This document shows, piece by piece, positions 49,511 to 57,527 of a stretch of 64,000 bases of DNA. This stretch comes from Nocardioidaceae bacterium UBA4001 (GTDB taxonomy: Bacteria; Actinomycetota; Actinomycetes; Propionibacteriales; Nocardioidaceae). Location of the stretch: assembly GCA_002384855.1 (NCBI GenBank), contig DGBP01000006.1:1-64000 (forward strand), in the 5' to 3' direction. The translations under genes were made by a program, and so were the position numbers. Below the pieces are notes generated by a model. It ran no database searches and was not told where the DNA came from. It saw only the letters and a list, made by a program, of their open reading frames with translations. Numbering within the stretch: position 1 is the stretch's first letter; each line of letters starts with the position of its first letter.

Positions 49511-50827
49511 TCAGTCGTCCTCGCCGGGCGGGGGCGTCAGCGGCTCCTCGCCCGCGGCGACCTTCGCCGGAGCGGTCTCCACGGCCCGGGCCAGGATCTC
49601 CACGGTCAGCTCGACCTGCCACGGCCGGGCGCCGAGCTCGCGCAACCCGGCGGCGAGCGTGTCGGGCAGCTCGTGGGACTCCGCGTCCGGCGGCTCCCAC
49701 ATCAGCCGGCGGACGAAGTCGGGGGTGAGCAGGTTCTCGACCGGGAGGTTGAGGTCCCGCGCGAGAACGGCGAGGTCGCTGCGTGCCGAGGACAGCCGCG
49801 CCGCCGCGACGGGGTCGCGGTCGGCCCAGGCCCGAGGCGGCGGCGGACCGTCGTACCTCGCGGCCACGGGGGGCAGCTCGTTCTCGGGCAGGTCCCGGGC
49901 GGTCTCGAGGGCCTCGAGCCAGCGACTGGAGTACCGCTGCGCGCCGCGACCCTTGAACCCCCTCAGCCCGAGCAGGGAGGAGCGGTCGCGGGGGAGTGCG
50001 TTGGCGGCCTCGACGATCGCCGAGTCGGGGATGATCCGCCCCGGTGTGACGTCGCGCTGGGCGGCGATCGCGTCACGTGCCTCCCACAGCTCGCGGACCG
50101 CCGCCAGGGCGCGACGTCCGCGAGCCCGGTGCATGCCCGAGGTGCGGCGCCACGGGTCCTTGCGCGGGCCCTTCGGGATCGCGGTGACCAGGTGCTCGAA
50201 CTCCTGGCGGGCCCACTCGTCCTTGCCGGTCTGTTCGAGCTCGGCCTCGAGGGCGTCGCGCAGCTCGATCAGCGGCTCGACGTCGAGCGCGGCATACTCC
50301 AGCCAGGGCTCGGGCAGCGGCCGCGTCGACCAGTCCACGGCGGAGTGCTCCTTGCGCAGCCGCCGGCCCACGATCGTCTCCACGAGGGTGGCCAGGCCGA
50401 CCCGGGGGTAGCCGAGCAGGCGGCCGGCGAGCTCGGTGTCGAACAGCGACGCAGGCTGCAGGCCGATCTCGGCAAGGCAGGGGAGGTCCTGGGTCGCGGC
50501 GTGCAGGATCCACTCCGCGTCGCCGATCGCGTCGTTGAGCGCCGCCATGTCCTCGAACGGGATCGGGTCGACCAGTGCGGAGCCCGAGCCCTCACGCCGC
50601 AGCTGCACGAGGTAGGCACGTGCGGAGTAGCGGTAGCCCGAGGCGCGCTCGGCGTCGACGGCCACCGGGCCGGTGCCCGCACGGATCGCCTCGACCACCT
50701 CGGCGAGCGCGCTCTCGGTGTCGACGACCGGGGGAAGGCCACCTCGCAGCTCGAGCAGCGGCGCCGGCGGTGTCTCGGGCTCGGTCGACTCCGGGGACCC
50801 TGGGGCTGGCGGGACTGCGGAAGGCAT
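49511..50827 (-). CDS. rnd: Ribonuclease D family 3'-5' exonuclease with HRDC domain
   Basis: The 438-residue protein has a DEDD exonuclease domain (VAVDAERASGYRYSARAYLVQLRRE with the first acidic pair, LHAATQDLPCL, SLFDTELAGRLLGYPRVGLATLV, EYAALDVEPLIEL). An HRDC domain (about residues 225-300) and a helical C-terminus follow. RNase D trims tRNA and other RNA 3' ends. Its ATG overlaps the DUF3000 stop by one base (TGATG), a pairing seen in other actinobacteria. Confidence 0.92.
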   Translation of the reverse strand: MPSAVPPAPGSPESTEPETPPAPLLELRGGLPPVVDTESALAEVVEAIRAGTGPVAVDAERASGYRYSARAYLVQLRREGSGSALVDPIPFEDMAALNDAIGDAEWILHAATQDLPCLAEIGLQPASLFDTELAGRLLGYPRVGLATLVETIVGRRLRKEHSAVDWSTRPLPEPWLEYAALDVEPLIELRDALEAELEQTGKDEWARQEFEHLVTAIPKGPRKDPWRRTSGMHRARGRRALAAVRELWEARDAIAAQRDVTPGRIIPDSAIVEAANALPRDRSSLLGLRGFKGRGAQRYSSRWLEALETARDLPENELPPVAARYDGPPPPRAWADRDPVAAARLSSARSDLAVLARDLNLPVENLLTPDFVRRLMWEPPDAESHELPDTLAAGLRELGARPWQVELTVEILARAVETAPAKVAAGEEPLTPPPGEDD

Positions 50828-51426
50828 CAGCTGCGGCCGCGCTGTCCCCGGCGGCTGGGCAGGGGGGCGACGCCCTCCGGGACGGGCGGGAGCCCGGCCG
50901 CGGCGCACAGCAGCTCGCCCCACGCCTCGACGTGGTCGGCGATGTCGCCGACGGGGGTCCAGGACGCCCGGATCTCCAGCTGGGCCGTGGCCTCCTCGTC
51001 GGCCATCCCGCCGAAGCTCTCCGACGAGACCTTGGTCACCGTGCCCGAGGGGGCGGAGTACTCCGCCCCGTGGGCGTCGAGCGCCTCGGTCAGCCAGGAC
51101 CACCCCACCTCGCCGAGCAGCGGGTCGTTGGCCATCTCCGGATCGATCTCCGCGCGGGCGTAAGCGACGCAACGGAAGGTCCCCTGCCATGCGTCGTTGC
51201 CGGCCGGGTCGTGCAGCAGCACGATGCGACCGGTGCCGATGTCCTCGCCGTCGACGGTGACGTCCGCAGAGAGGGCCGACGCGAAGGGAGCGATGCGCTG
51301 CGGGGCCGGCATCTCCTCACAGAAGATCTCCGGTCGCAGCCGTGCAGTGTGCATCCGGTCGACCGCCGCGAGGAACTCCTCGGGCGTCGACGGTGCCTCC
51401 ACACGGGGCTCTTGTCGTGCGGCCAT
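50827..51426 (-). CDS. DUF3000 domain protein
   Basis: The 199-residue protein matches the actinobacterial DUF3000 family: FLAAVDRMHTARLRPEIFCEEMPAPQRIAPFASALSADV, then GTFRCVAYARAEIDPEMANDPLLGEVGWSWLTEALDAHGA and GTVTKVSSESFGGM. The function is unknown. It stands between hemE (divergent, 69 bases) and RNase D (coupled), its usual neighbourhood in actinobacteria as far as I recall. Confidence 0.92.
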   Translation of the reverse strand: MAARQEPRVEAPSTPEEFLAAVDRMHTARLRPEIFCEEMPAPQRIAPFASALSADVTVDGEDIGTGRIVLLHDPAGNDAWQGTFRCVAYARAEIDPEMANDPLLGEVGWSWLTEALDAHGAEYSAPSGTVTKVSSESFGGMADEEATAQLEIRASWTPVGDIADHVEAWGELLCAAAGLPPVPEGVAPLPSRRGQRGRS

Positions 51427-51495
51427 GGCGTCATCGTAAGCCGGATCACGCGCACCCAGCCTTCGACGCGCCGCCTGACCTGCGAAGATGAGCGG

Positions 51496-52548
51496 GTGCC
51501 AGCCGCAGCCACGACGAACCCCGACGTCCACGACTCCGCCTTCCTCCGCGCCGCCCGCAGCGAGGAGGTCCCGCACACGCCCGTGTGGTTCATGCGTCAG
51601 GCGGGCCGCTCGCTGCCGGAGTACCGCAAGCTGCGTGAGGGCGTCGCCATGCTCGAGTCGTGCATGCGCCCCGACATGGTCGTGGAGATCACCCTGCAAC
51701 CGGTGCGCAGGTACGGCGTCGACGCGGCGATCTTCTTCTCCGACATCGTGCTGCCGCTGAAAGCCGTGGGCGTCGACCTCGACATCGTCCCCGGAGTGGG
51801 ACCCGTCGTGGCGCGTCCGGTGGCGACCCTGGCCGACGTCGAGGCGATCGCGGACCTGACGCCCGAGCACGTCGGCTTCATCACCGAGTCGGTGCAGGCA
51901 CTGGTCGGGGAGCTCGGCGCCACCCCCCTGATCGGGTTCGCCGGCGCGCCGTTCACCGTGGCGTCGTACCTCGTCGAGGGCGGGCCTTCCAAGGAGCACG
52001 CCAAGACCAAGGCGATGATGTTCGGCGCCCCGGACGTCTGGGACGCGCTCATGCGCAAGATCGCCGGCATCTCGGCGGCCTACCTGGAGGTGCAGGTCGA
52101 GGCCGGCGCCTCGGCCGTCCAGCTCTTCGACTCCTGGGCCGGCGCGATGTCGCCGCAGGACTACCGGCGCTACGTCATGCCCTACTCGACGCAGGTGCTC
52201 GAGCGCGCCGGCACGCTGGGCGTCCCGCGGATCCACTTCGGGGTCGGCACCGGCGAGCTGCTCGGGCTGATGGGCGAGGCGGGGGCCGACGTGGTGGGCA
52301 TCGACTGGCGGGTCCCCCTCGCGGCGGGCATCGAGCGGGTGGGTGGCCGTGCGGTGCAGGGCAACCTCGACCCGTCGCTGGTCTTCGCGCCCACCGACCT
52401 GATGCTGGCGCGGGCCGCGGAGGTCCTCGATGCGGGACGCGCGGCGCCCGGCCACATCTTCAACCTCGGCCACGGCGTGATGCCCTCGACCGACCCGGAC
52501 CAGCTCGCCCGGCTCACCGACTTCGTACACCAGCACTCCGCCCGCTGA
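51496..52548 (+). CDS. hemE: Uroporphyrinogen decarboxylase
   Basis: The 350-residue enzyme removes four carboxyl groups from uroporphyrinogen III to give coproporphyrinogen III. Both family signatures are present: PVWFMRQAGRSLPEYRK (arginines binding substrate carboxylates) and GFAGAPFTVASYLVEGG. IFFSDIVLPLKA carries the catalytic aspartate. GTG at 51496 starts the protein just after the divergent DUF3000 spacer. The product feeds the two heme genes 1-3 kb downstream. Confidence 0.95.
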   Translation: MPAAATTNPDVHDSAFLRAARSEEVPHTPVWFMRQAGRSLPEYRKLREGVAMLESCMRPDMVVEITLQPVRRYGVDAAIFFSDIVLPLKAVGVDLDIVPGVGPVVARPVATLADVEAIADLTPEHVGFITESVQALVGELGATPLIGFAGAPFTVASYLVEGGPSKEHAKTKAMMFGAPDVWDALMRKIAGISAAYLEVQVEAGASAVQLFDSWAGAMSPQDYRRYVMPYSTQVLERAGTLGVPRIHFGVGTGELLGLMGEAGADVVGIDWRVPLAAGIERVGGRAVQGNLDPSLVFAPTDLMLARAAEVLDAGRAAPGHIFNLGHGVMPSTDPDQLARLTDFVHQHSAR

Positions 52549-52558
52549 CCCTGTCGGT

Positions 52559-53500
52559 TCAGCCGGCCTCCGGCGTGACCGGCTCCGGTGCGGCGTGCCG
52601 TCGGCGGGCCGCCCGCACCAGCAGCCACCCGGGTATGCCGACCAGGGCGGTCGCCACGGCGAACGGGAGCAGCACCCCGGCCACGGTCGCGGCCCCGACG
52701 AGCACGGCGGTGAACGCCGTCCACCCCGCGTCCAGCCCCGCCAGGAAACCCTGCTCCTCCTCCACCGGAGGCGGTGGCGGGGCGGCGGGGGTACGCAGGC
52801 GGACGGTCACCCTCGACATCGCGGTGTTGTCGCGGAGGTACCTCTGCTGCGCCTTCAGCGACTCGAGGTCCGCCTGCCGCTGGGCGATCTCCGACTCGAT
52901 CCGGATCATGTCGTCGACGTCGGTCGCCTGAGCGAGGAAGCCACGCAGCCGGGCCAGGCTCGCCTCCTGGGTCGCCACCCGCGACTCGACGTCGACCAGC
53001 TCGGTGGTCACGTCCTCCGAGGTGCGCTCGGCCTTCCTCGTGCTGCCGATCCCGGCCAGCTCCCGCATCACCTCGTCGAAGCTCGGCTCGGGGACACGGA
53101 GCACGAGCACGGAGCTCTCGGGTCGCCCACGTCGGTCGTTGGCGGTGTCCTCGCTGGCAAGGTAGCCGCCGTGCTCATCGAGGAGGTCCTCGATGTCGAG
53201 GCGGGCTCGGTTCATCTCGGCGGTGACGATCGCGATCTCCCCTCGGCGGATCACCGCACGTCCGGGGGTCGCCGGTCGGTTCGCCGTCCGGAGCTCGTCG
53301 TGAACCGGGCCGGGCGCCGCCTCGGGGGCTGCTGCCCCCGGGGCGATCGCGTCGACCCCGCTCTCCGGGTCCACGGCCGACGACTCCCCGCCGAAGCCCG
53401 CGTCCGACGCGTCGTTGCCCCCACTGCAGCCGGCGACCGTGCCGACCGCCACCAGGACCGCCCCGGCCAGGGCCAGTCCTCGCCGTACGCCTGCTCTCAT
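52559..53500 (-). CDS. DUF4349 lipoprotein
   Basis: The 313-residue protein has a lipoprotein signal (lipobox VGTVAGC) and a DUF4349 domain (RRGEIAIVTAEMNRARLDIEDLLDEHGGYLASEDT, VLVLRVPEPSFDEVMREL). A long coiled coil (about residues 155-205) and one C-terminal membrane helix (AVLVGAATVAGVLLPFAVATAL) complete it. It is anchored at both ends of the chain. The function is unknown. It is convergent with hemE (10 bases) and divergent from hemY, interrupting the heme cluster. Confidence 0.9.
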   Translation of the reverse strand: MRAGVRRGLALAGAVLVAVGTVAGCSGGNDASDAGFGGESSAVDPESGVDAIAPGAAAPEAAPGPVHDELRTANRPATPGRAVIRRGEIAIVTAEMNRARLDIEDLLDEHGGYLASEDTANDRRGRPESSVLVLRVPEPSFDEVMRELAGIGSTRKAERTSEDVTTELVDVESRVATQEASLARLRGFLAQATDVDDMIRIESEIAQRQADLESLKAQQRYLRDNTAMSRVTVRLRTPAAPPPPPVEEEQGFLAGLDAGWTAFTAVLVGAATVAGVLLPFAVATALVGIPGWLLVRAARRRHAAPEPVTPEAG

Positions 53501-53613
53501 GGCTTCTCCTCGGTCGCGGCGCCCCCTGCGCCTCCGGGGGTGTGACGCGCTCCACCCCGCCGCGGTTCCCGTCGAGTTGGCGATGCCCCGCGGGGTTTGC
53601 GACGCTGGACGTC

Positions 53614-55059
53614 GTGAACTCTTCGCGCGCCTCCGCCGAGCCCCTGCACGTCGTGGTGGTGGGAGGAGGCATCAGCGGTCTCGCCGCCGCGGCGGCGCTG
53701 AGGAGGCGGGCGCCCGACCTGCGGGTGACCGTCCTCGAGGCGGCACCGGAGGTCGGCGGGAAGCTCATGCTCGCCGAGGTTGCCGGGATCACCGTCGACG
53801 TCGGTGCCGAGGCGATGCTCAACCGCCGCCCCGAGGCGACTGCGCTGGCCCGTGAGTACGGCCTGGGTGACCGGCTCGTGCACCCGGCCACGACCAGCGC
53901 GAACCTCTGGTCGCGCGGGCGCATGTCGCCGATGCCCCGCACCCTGATGGGCGTGCCGGTCGACGCGCGGGCGCTCGCCGACAGCGGTGTGATCTCTCCC
54001 GCCGGCCTCGCGCGAGCCACCCTCGACGCGGTGATGCCGGCGACCAGGCTGGGGGAGAGCGACGTCAGCGTCGGCTGGCTGATCGAGGAGAGGTTCGGCA
54101 AGGAGGTCGTCGACCGGCTCGTCGAGCCGCTGCTCGGCGGGGTGTACGCCGGGCACGCCCGCCGGCTGTCCGCCCGCGCCACGGTGCCGCAGGTCGTCGC
54201 ACTCCTCGACCGGGACAAGTCGATGCTGCGCGCCGCCGCGGCGGCGACCGCCTCGAGCCGAGCCGGCGCGGACGTGCCCGTCTTCGCCGGGATCGACGGG
54301 GGAGTAGGCACGCTGCCGCGCGCCGTCGCGGCCGACCCCGACATCGAGGTCCGGACCGGCGCCACGGTGCGCGAGCTCGCACGACGCTCCGGCGGCGGGT
54401 GGAACCTGGTGGTCGGGTCCACCCACGACCCCGTGGTGGTGCAGGCCGATGCGGTCGTCCTGGCGACACCCGCGGCACCGACCTCGCGCCTCCTCTCCGA
54501 CGTGGCCCCCGACGCCGCGGTGGAGCTGGCCCAGATCGAGTACGCCTCCATGGCGATCGTCACGATGGCGTTCCGCCGGCGGGAGTTCCCCGAGACCTCC
54601 GGGTCGGGCTTCCTGGTGCCGCCGGTCGACGGCCGACTCGTGAAGGGGGCGACGTACTCCTTCGCGAAGTGGGCGTGGGTGGCCGAGGCGGGGCGCGGCG
54701 CCGACCACGGCGACGACCTGCTCGTCATGCGCTGCTCGATCGGACGTCACCACGAGGAGCAGGCGCTCCAGGTCGACGACGAGCGGCTCGTCGAGCTCGC
54801 GCTGCACGACCTCAGCGACGCGATCGGGCTGTCGGTCCGACCGGTCGACTCGCACGTGCAGCGGTGGGGTGGCGGGCTGCCGCAGTACGCCGTGGGCCAC
54901 CTCGACCGGGTGCGTCAGGTGCGGCTGTCGGTGGCGAAGGCCGGTCCGGTCGCGGTGTGCGGCGCGGCGTACGACGGTCTCGGTATCCCCGCCTGCATCG
55001 CCTCCGCCGAGGCAGCCGCCACCCGGGTCCTCGAGGCCTTGTCCGACGAGAGAGAATGA
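53614..55059 (+). CDS. hemY: Coproporphyrinogen III oxidase CgoX (HemY-type, FAD)
   Basis: The 481-residue flavoprotein has the FAD motif VVVVGGGISGLAAAAALRRR, VGAEAMLNRRPE, EPLLGGVYAGHARRLSARA, and a C-terminal AYDGLGIPACIASAEAAA. In actinobacteria HemY oxidises coproporphyrinogen III to coproporphyrin III in the coproporphyrin-dependent heme route. That assignment is supported by the hemQ gene overlapping its stop (ATGA). GTG at 53614 is chosen because it opens the FAD fold. Confidence 0.93.
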   Translation: MNSSRASAEPLHVVVVGGGISGLAAAAALRRRAPDLRVTVLEAAPEVGGKLMLAEVAGITVDVGAEAMLNRRPEATALAREYGLGDRLVHPATTSANLWSRGRMSPMPRTLMGVPVDARALADSGVISPAGLARATLDAVMPATRLGESDVSVGWLIEERFGKEVVDRLVEPLLGGVYAGHARRLSARATVPQVVALLDRDKSMLRAAAAATASSRAGADVPVFAGIDGGVGTLPRAVAADPDIEVRTGATVRELARRSGGGWNLVVGSTHDPVVVQADAVVLATPAAPTSRLLSDVAPDAAVELAQIEYASMAIVTMAFRRREFPETSGSGFLVPPVDGRLVKGATYSFAKWAWVAEAGRGADHGDDLLVMRCSIGRHHEEQALQVDDERLVELALHDLSDAIGLSVRPVDSHVQRWGGGLPQYAVGHLDRVRQVRLSVAKAGPVAVCGAAYDGLGIPACIASAEAAATRVLEALSDERE

Positions 55060-55781
55060 ACGACATGACCGACACCGCCAAGCGTCCGAACCAGGGGAAG
55101 GCCGCCAAGGACCTCAACGACACCATCCGTTACACGATGTGGTCGGTGTTCCACCTCCGCGACGTCATCGGCGAGGGCGACCGGGCGGCGGAGGCCAACG
55201 AGGTCGAGAAGCTCTTCGAGGAGCTCGAGGGCGCCGACGTCCGGATCCGCGGCCTGTACGACGTCTCCGGCCTGCGCGCCGACGCCGAGCTGATGGTCTG
55301 GTGGCACTCCGAGAGCAGCGACGACCTGCAGCAGGCCTACCACCGGTTCCGCCGTACTGCGTTCGGCCGGCGGCTCGACCCGGTCTGGTCGCAGATGGCG
55401 CTGCACCGCCCGGCGGAGTTCAACAAGAGCCACATCCCGGCCTTCCTCGCCGACGAGGACGCACGTGCGTACGTCTGCGTCTACCCGTTCGTGCGCTCCT
55501 ACGAGTGGTACCTCCTCGAGGACGACGAGCGCAGGCGGCTGCTCGCCGAGCACGGGATGATGGCCCGCAGCTACCCCGACGTCCGTGCGAACACCGTGCC
55601 CTCGTTCGCCCTCGGCGACTACGAGTGGATGCTGGCGTTCGAGGCCGACGAGCTGCACCGGATCGTGGACCTGATGCGCCACCTGCGCGGCTCGGAGACC
55701 CGGCGCCATGTGCGCGAGGAGGTGCCGTTCTACACCGGGCGGCGCCGCACCCCCACCGAGCTCGTCACCGACCTCCCCTGA
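55056..55781 (+). CDS. hemQ: Coproheme decarboxylase HemQ/ChdC
   Basis: The 241-residue protein belongs to the chlorite dismutase-like fold family and matches actinobacterial HemQ: LNDTIRYTMWSVFHLR, RIRGLYDVSGLRADAELMVWWHS, KSHIPAFLADEDARAYVCVYPFVRSYEWYLLEDDERRRLLAEHG, LMRHLRGSETRRHVREEVPFYTG. It converts coproheme III to heme b using peroxide, through a tyrosine in the YPFVRSYEWY region. It is translationally coupled to hemY. A second ATG nine bases inside is an alternative start. Confidence 0.95.
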   Translation: MNDMTDTAKRPNQGKAAKDLNDTIRYTMWSVFHLRDVIGEGDRAAEANEVEKLFEELEGADVRIRGLYDVSGLRADAELMVWWHSESSDDLQQAYHRFRRTAFGRRLDPVWSQMALHRPAEFNKSHIPAFLADEDARAYVCVYPFVRSYEWYLLEDDERRRLLAEHGMMARSYPDVRANTVPSFALGDYEWMLAFEADELHRIVDLMRHLRGSETRRHVREEVPFYTGRRRTPTELVTDLP

Positions 55782-55800
55782 CCCCGACCCCCGACCCCGA

Positions 55801-55909
55801 CCCGGCGCTTGTGCAGACCGGATGCGGCTGACCGGGCGCCTGTGCACCCCTGAACCGGCTGACCCGGCGCCTGTGCACCCCTGAACCGGCTGACCCGGCG
55901 TGAACGCCG
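55801..55909. repeat. Three 31-bp tandem repeats between hemQ and msrB
   Basis: The units cover 55801-55831, 55832-55862 and 55863-55893. Units two and three differ at one base; unit one is diverged over nine central bases. A partial fourth copy starts at 55894 and runs into a small hairpin, CGGCGT (55896-55901) with ACGCCG (55904-55909). The repeat fills the gap between the convergent genes and may form a terminator region. A simple ccccga repeat precedes it. Confidence 0.85.
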
Positions 55910-55914
55910 CGCGG

Positions 55915-56319
55915 CTACTCGGCCGGCTCGAGTGTCAGGCTGACCGAGTTGATGCAGTAGCGCTGGTCGGTCGGGGTGGGGTACCCCTCGCCCTCGAACA
56001 CGTGGCCGAGGTGGGAGCCGCAGCTCGCGCAGCGCACCTCGATCCGCCTCATCCCGAACGCGGTGTCCTCGATGTACTCCACCCGGTCCTCGGCGAGCGG
56101 CGCGTAGAACGACGGCCAGCCGCAGTGCGACTCGAACTTGGTGTCCGAGCGGAAGAGCTCCGCGTTGCAGGCCCGGCACCGGTAGACGCCGGTCTGCTTC
56201 ATGTCGGTGTACTCACCGGTGTACGCCGGCTCGGTGCCGGCCTGACGCAGGACGGCGTACTCCTTCGGCGTGAGCTGCTCGCGCCACTCCTGGTCGGACT
56301 TCTCCACCTGGTAACCCAT
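55915..56319 (-). CDS. msrB: Peptide-methionine (R)-S-oxide reductase
   Basis: The 134-residue enzyme repairs oxidised methionine in proteins. It has the zinc cysteines Cys48, Cys51, Cys97 and Cys100 (CRAC and CASC), the catalytic Cys122 in RYCINSVSL, and HCGWPSF with Cys66 as possible resolving residue. ATG at 56319 (MGYQVEKSDQEWREQL) is the family start. It is divergent from the LigD-type polymerase gene. Confidence 0.96.
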   Translation of the reverse strand: MGYQVEKSDQEWREQLTPKEYAVLRQAGTEPAYTGEYTDMKQTGVYRCRACNAELFRSDTKFESHCGWPSFYAPLAEDRVEYIEDTAFGMRRIEVRCASCGSHLGHVFEGEGYPTPTDQRYCINSVSLTLEPAE

Positions 56320-56398
56320 GACCTCCACGCTACCCAGGCGGCCAACGAGCCCGCGCGGTGCGGCCGCCTCCGAGGGCGGTCCCCCTAGATTGGACGCC

Positions 56399-57466
56399 AT
56401 GGCCAGCTCTGCGACAGAGGTGGACGCCGGCGGGCGCACCGTCCGGGTCACGAACCCCGACCGCGTGATCTACCCCGCGACCGAGACCACCGCCGAGGTC
56501 ACCAAGCTGATGGTGGTGGAGTACTACCTCGCGGTCGCGCCCGGCATCATGCGCGCGCTGGACCGCCGGCCGACGACGCTCGAGCGCTGGCCCAAGGGCG
56601 TCCACGAGGGGATCCGCCTGTCCACCCGCAGCGGCGACCTCGCAGACGCGTTCTACCAGAAGCGCGTGCCCAAGGGGGCTCCGGAGTACGTCGAGACCGC
56701 GCGGATCACCTTCCCCTCCGGGCGCACCGCCGACGAGGTCTGCCCGACCGAGCCCGCGGTGGTCGCCTGGGCCGCGCAGATGGGGACCCTGACCTTCCAC
56801 CCGTGGCCGGTGCGCAACGACGACGTCGACCACCCCGACGAGCTGCGGATCGACCTCGATCCCCAGCCGGGGACGGACTTCCGGGACGCCGCGCGGGTCG
56901 CCGGGGTCGCCCGAGAGCTGCTCGAGGAGCTGGGCATCCGGGGTTTCCCGAAGACGAGCGGGAACCGGGGCGTGCACGTCTACGTCCGGATCCGGCCGAG
57001 ATGGTCCTTCGTCGACGTGCGGCATGCCGCCATCGCCTTCGGACGCGAGCTCGAGCGCCGTACGCCCGGCGTCACCACGAGCTGGTGGAAGGAGGAGCGC
57101 GGGGAGAACGTCTTCGTCGACTACAACCAGAACTCCCGGGACCGCACGATTGCGAGCGCCTACAGCCTCCGGCCGATCCCCGGTGCACCTGTCTCGACGC
57201 CGGTGACCTGGGACGAGCTGCCCGAGGTCGACCCCCGCGCGCTGAACCTGCACACCGTCCCCGCCCGCTTCGCCGAGCGCGGCGACGTGCACGAGGGGAT
57301 CGACGACGAGGCCCACTCCCTCGAGCCTCTGCTCGACCTGTGGGCACGCGACGAGGAACGCGGCCTGGGCGAGCTGCCCTACCCGCCGGACTACCCGAAG
57401 ATGCCGGGGGAGCCGCCGCGGGTCCAGCCCAGCAAGAAGAACCCGGCCAACTGGACCGAGACGTGA
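56399..57466 (+). CDS. LigD-type DNA polymerase/primase domain protein (NHEJ)
   Basis: The 355-residue protein is a stand-alone LigD polymerase domain of the archaeo-eukaryotic primase fold. It has the metal-binding DLDP in DELRIDLDPQPGTDFRD, the phosphate-binding KTSGNRGVHVYV with histidine, and VFVDYNQNSRDRTIASAYSLRP with the third acidic residue. It fills in or extends ends during non-homologous end joining and may work with the ATP-dependent ligase at the right edge. No Ku gene is in the window. Confidence 0.92.
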   Translation: MASSATEVDAGGRTVRVTNPDRVIYPATETTAEVTKLMVVEYYLAVAPGIMRALDRRPTTLERWPKGVHEGIRLSTRSGDLADAFYQKRVPKGAPEYVETARITFPSGRTADEVCPTEPAVVAWAAQMGTLTFHPWPVRNDDVDHPDELRIDLDPQPGTDFRDAARVAGVARELLEELGIRGFPKTSGNRGVHVYVRIRPRWSFVDVRHAAIAFGRELERRTPGVTTSWWKEERGENVFVDYNQNSRDRTIASAYSLRPIPGAPVSTPVTWDELPEVDPRALNLHTVPARFAERGDVHEGIDDEAHSLEPLLDLWARDEERGLGELPYPPDYPKMPGEPPRVQPSKKNPANWTET

Positions 57467-57527
57467 CCCGGCCGTAGCCGGACGGCGTCCGCGTCGTTGG
57501 GGATCACAACGGTTCCCAGGAGGTCAC

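Noticed and set aside
55801..55909. Tandem 31-bp units considered as a CRISPR array
   Set aside because: The units are directly adjacent with no spacers, and no cas genes are in the window.
56399..57466. Complete LigD (polymerase-ligase fusion)
   Set aside because: Only the polymerase domain is present in this gene; the ligase is a separate gene at the right edge.
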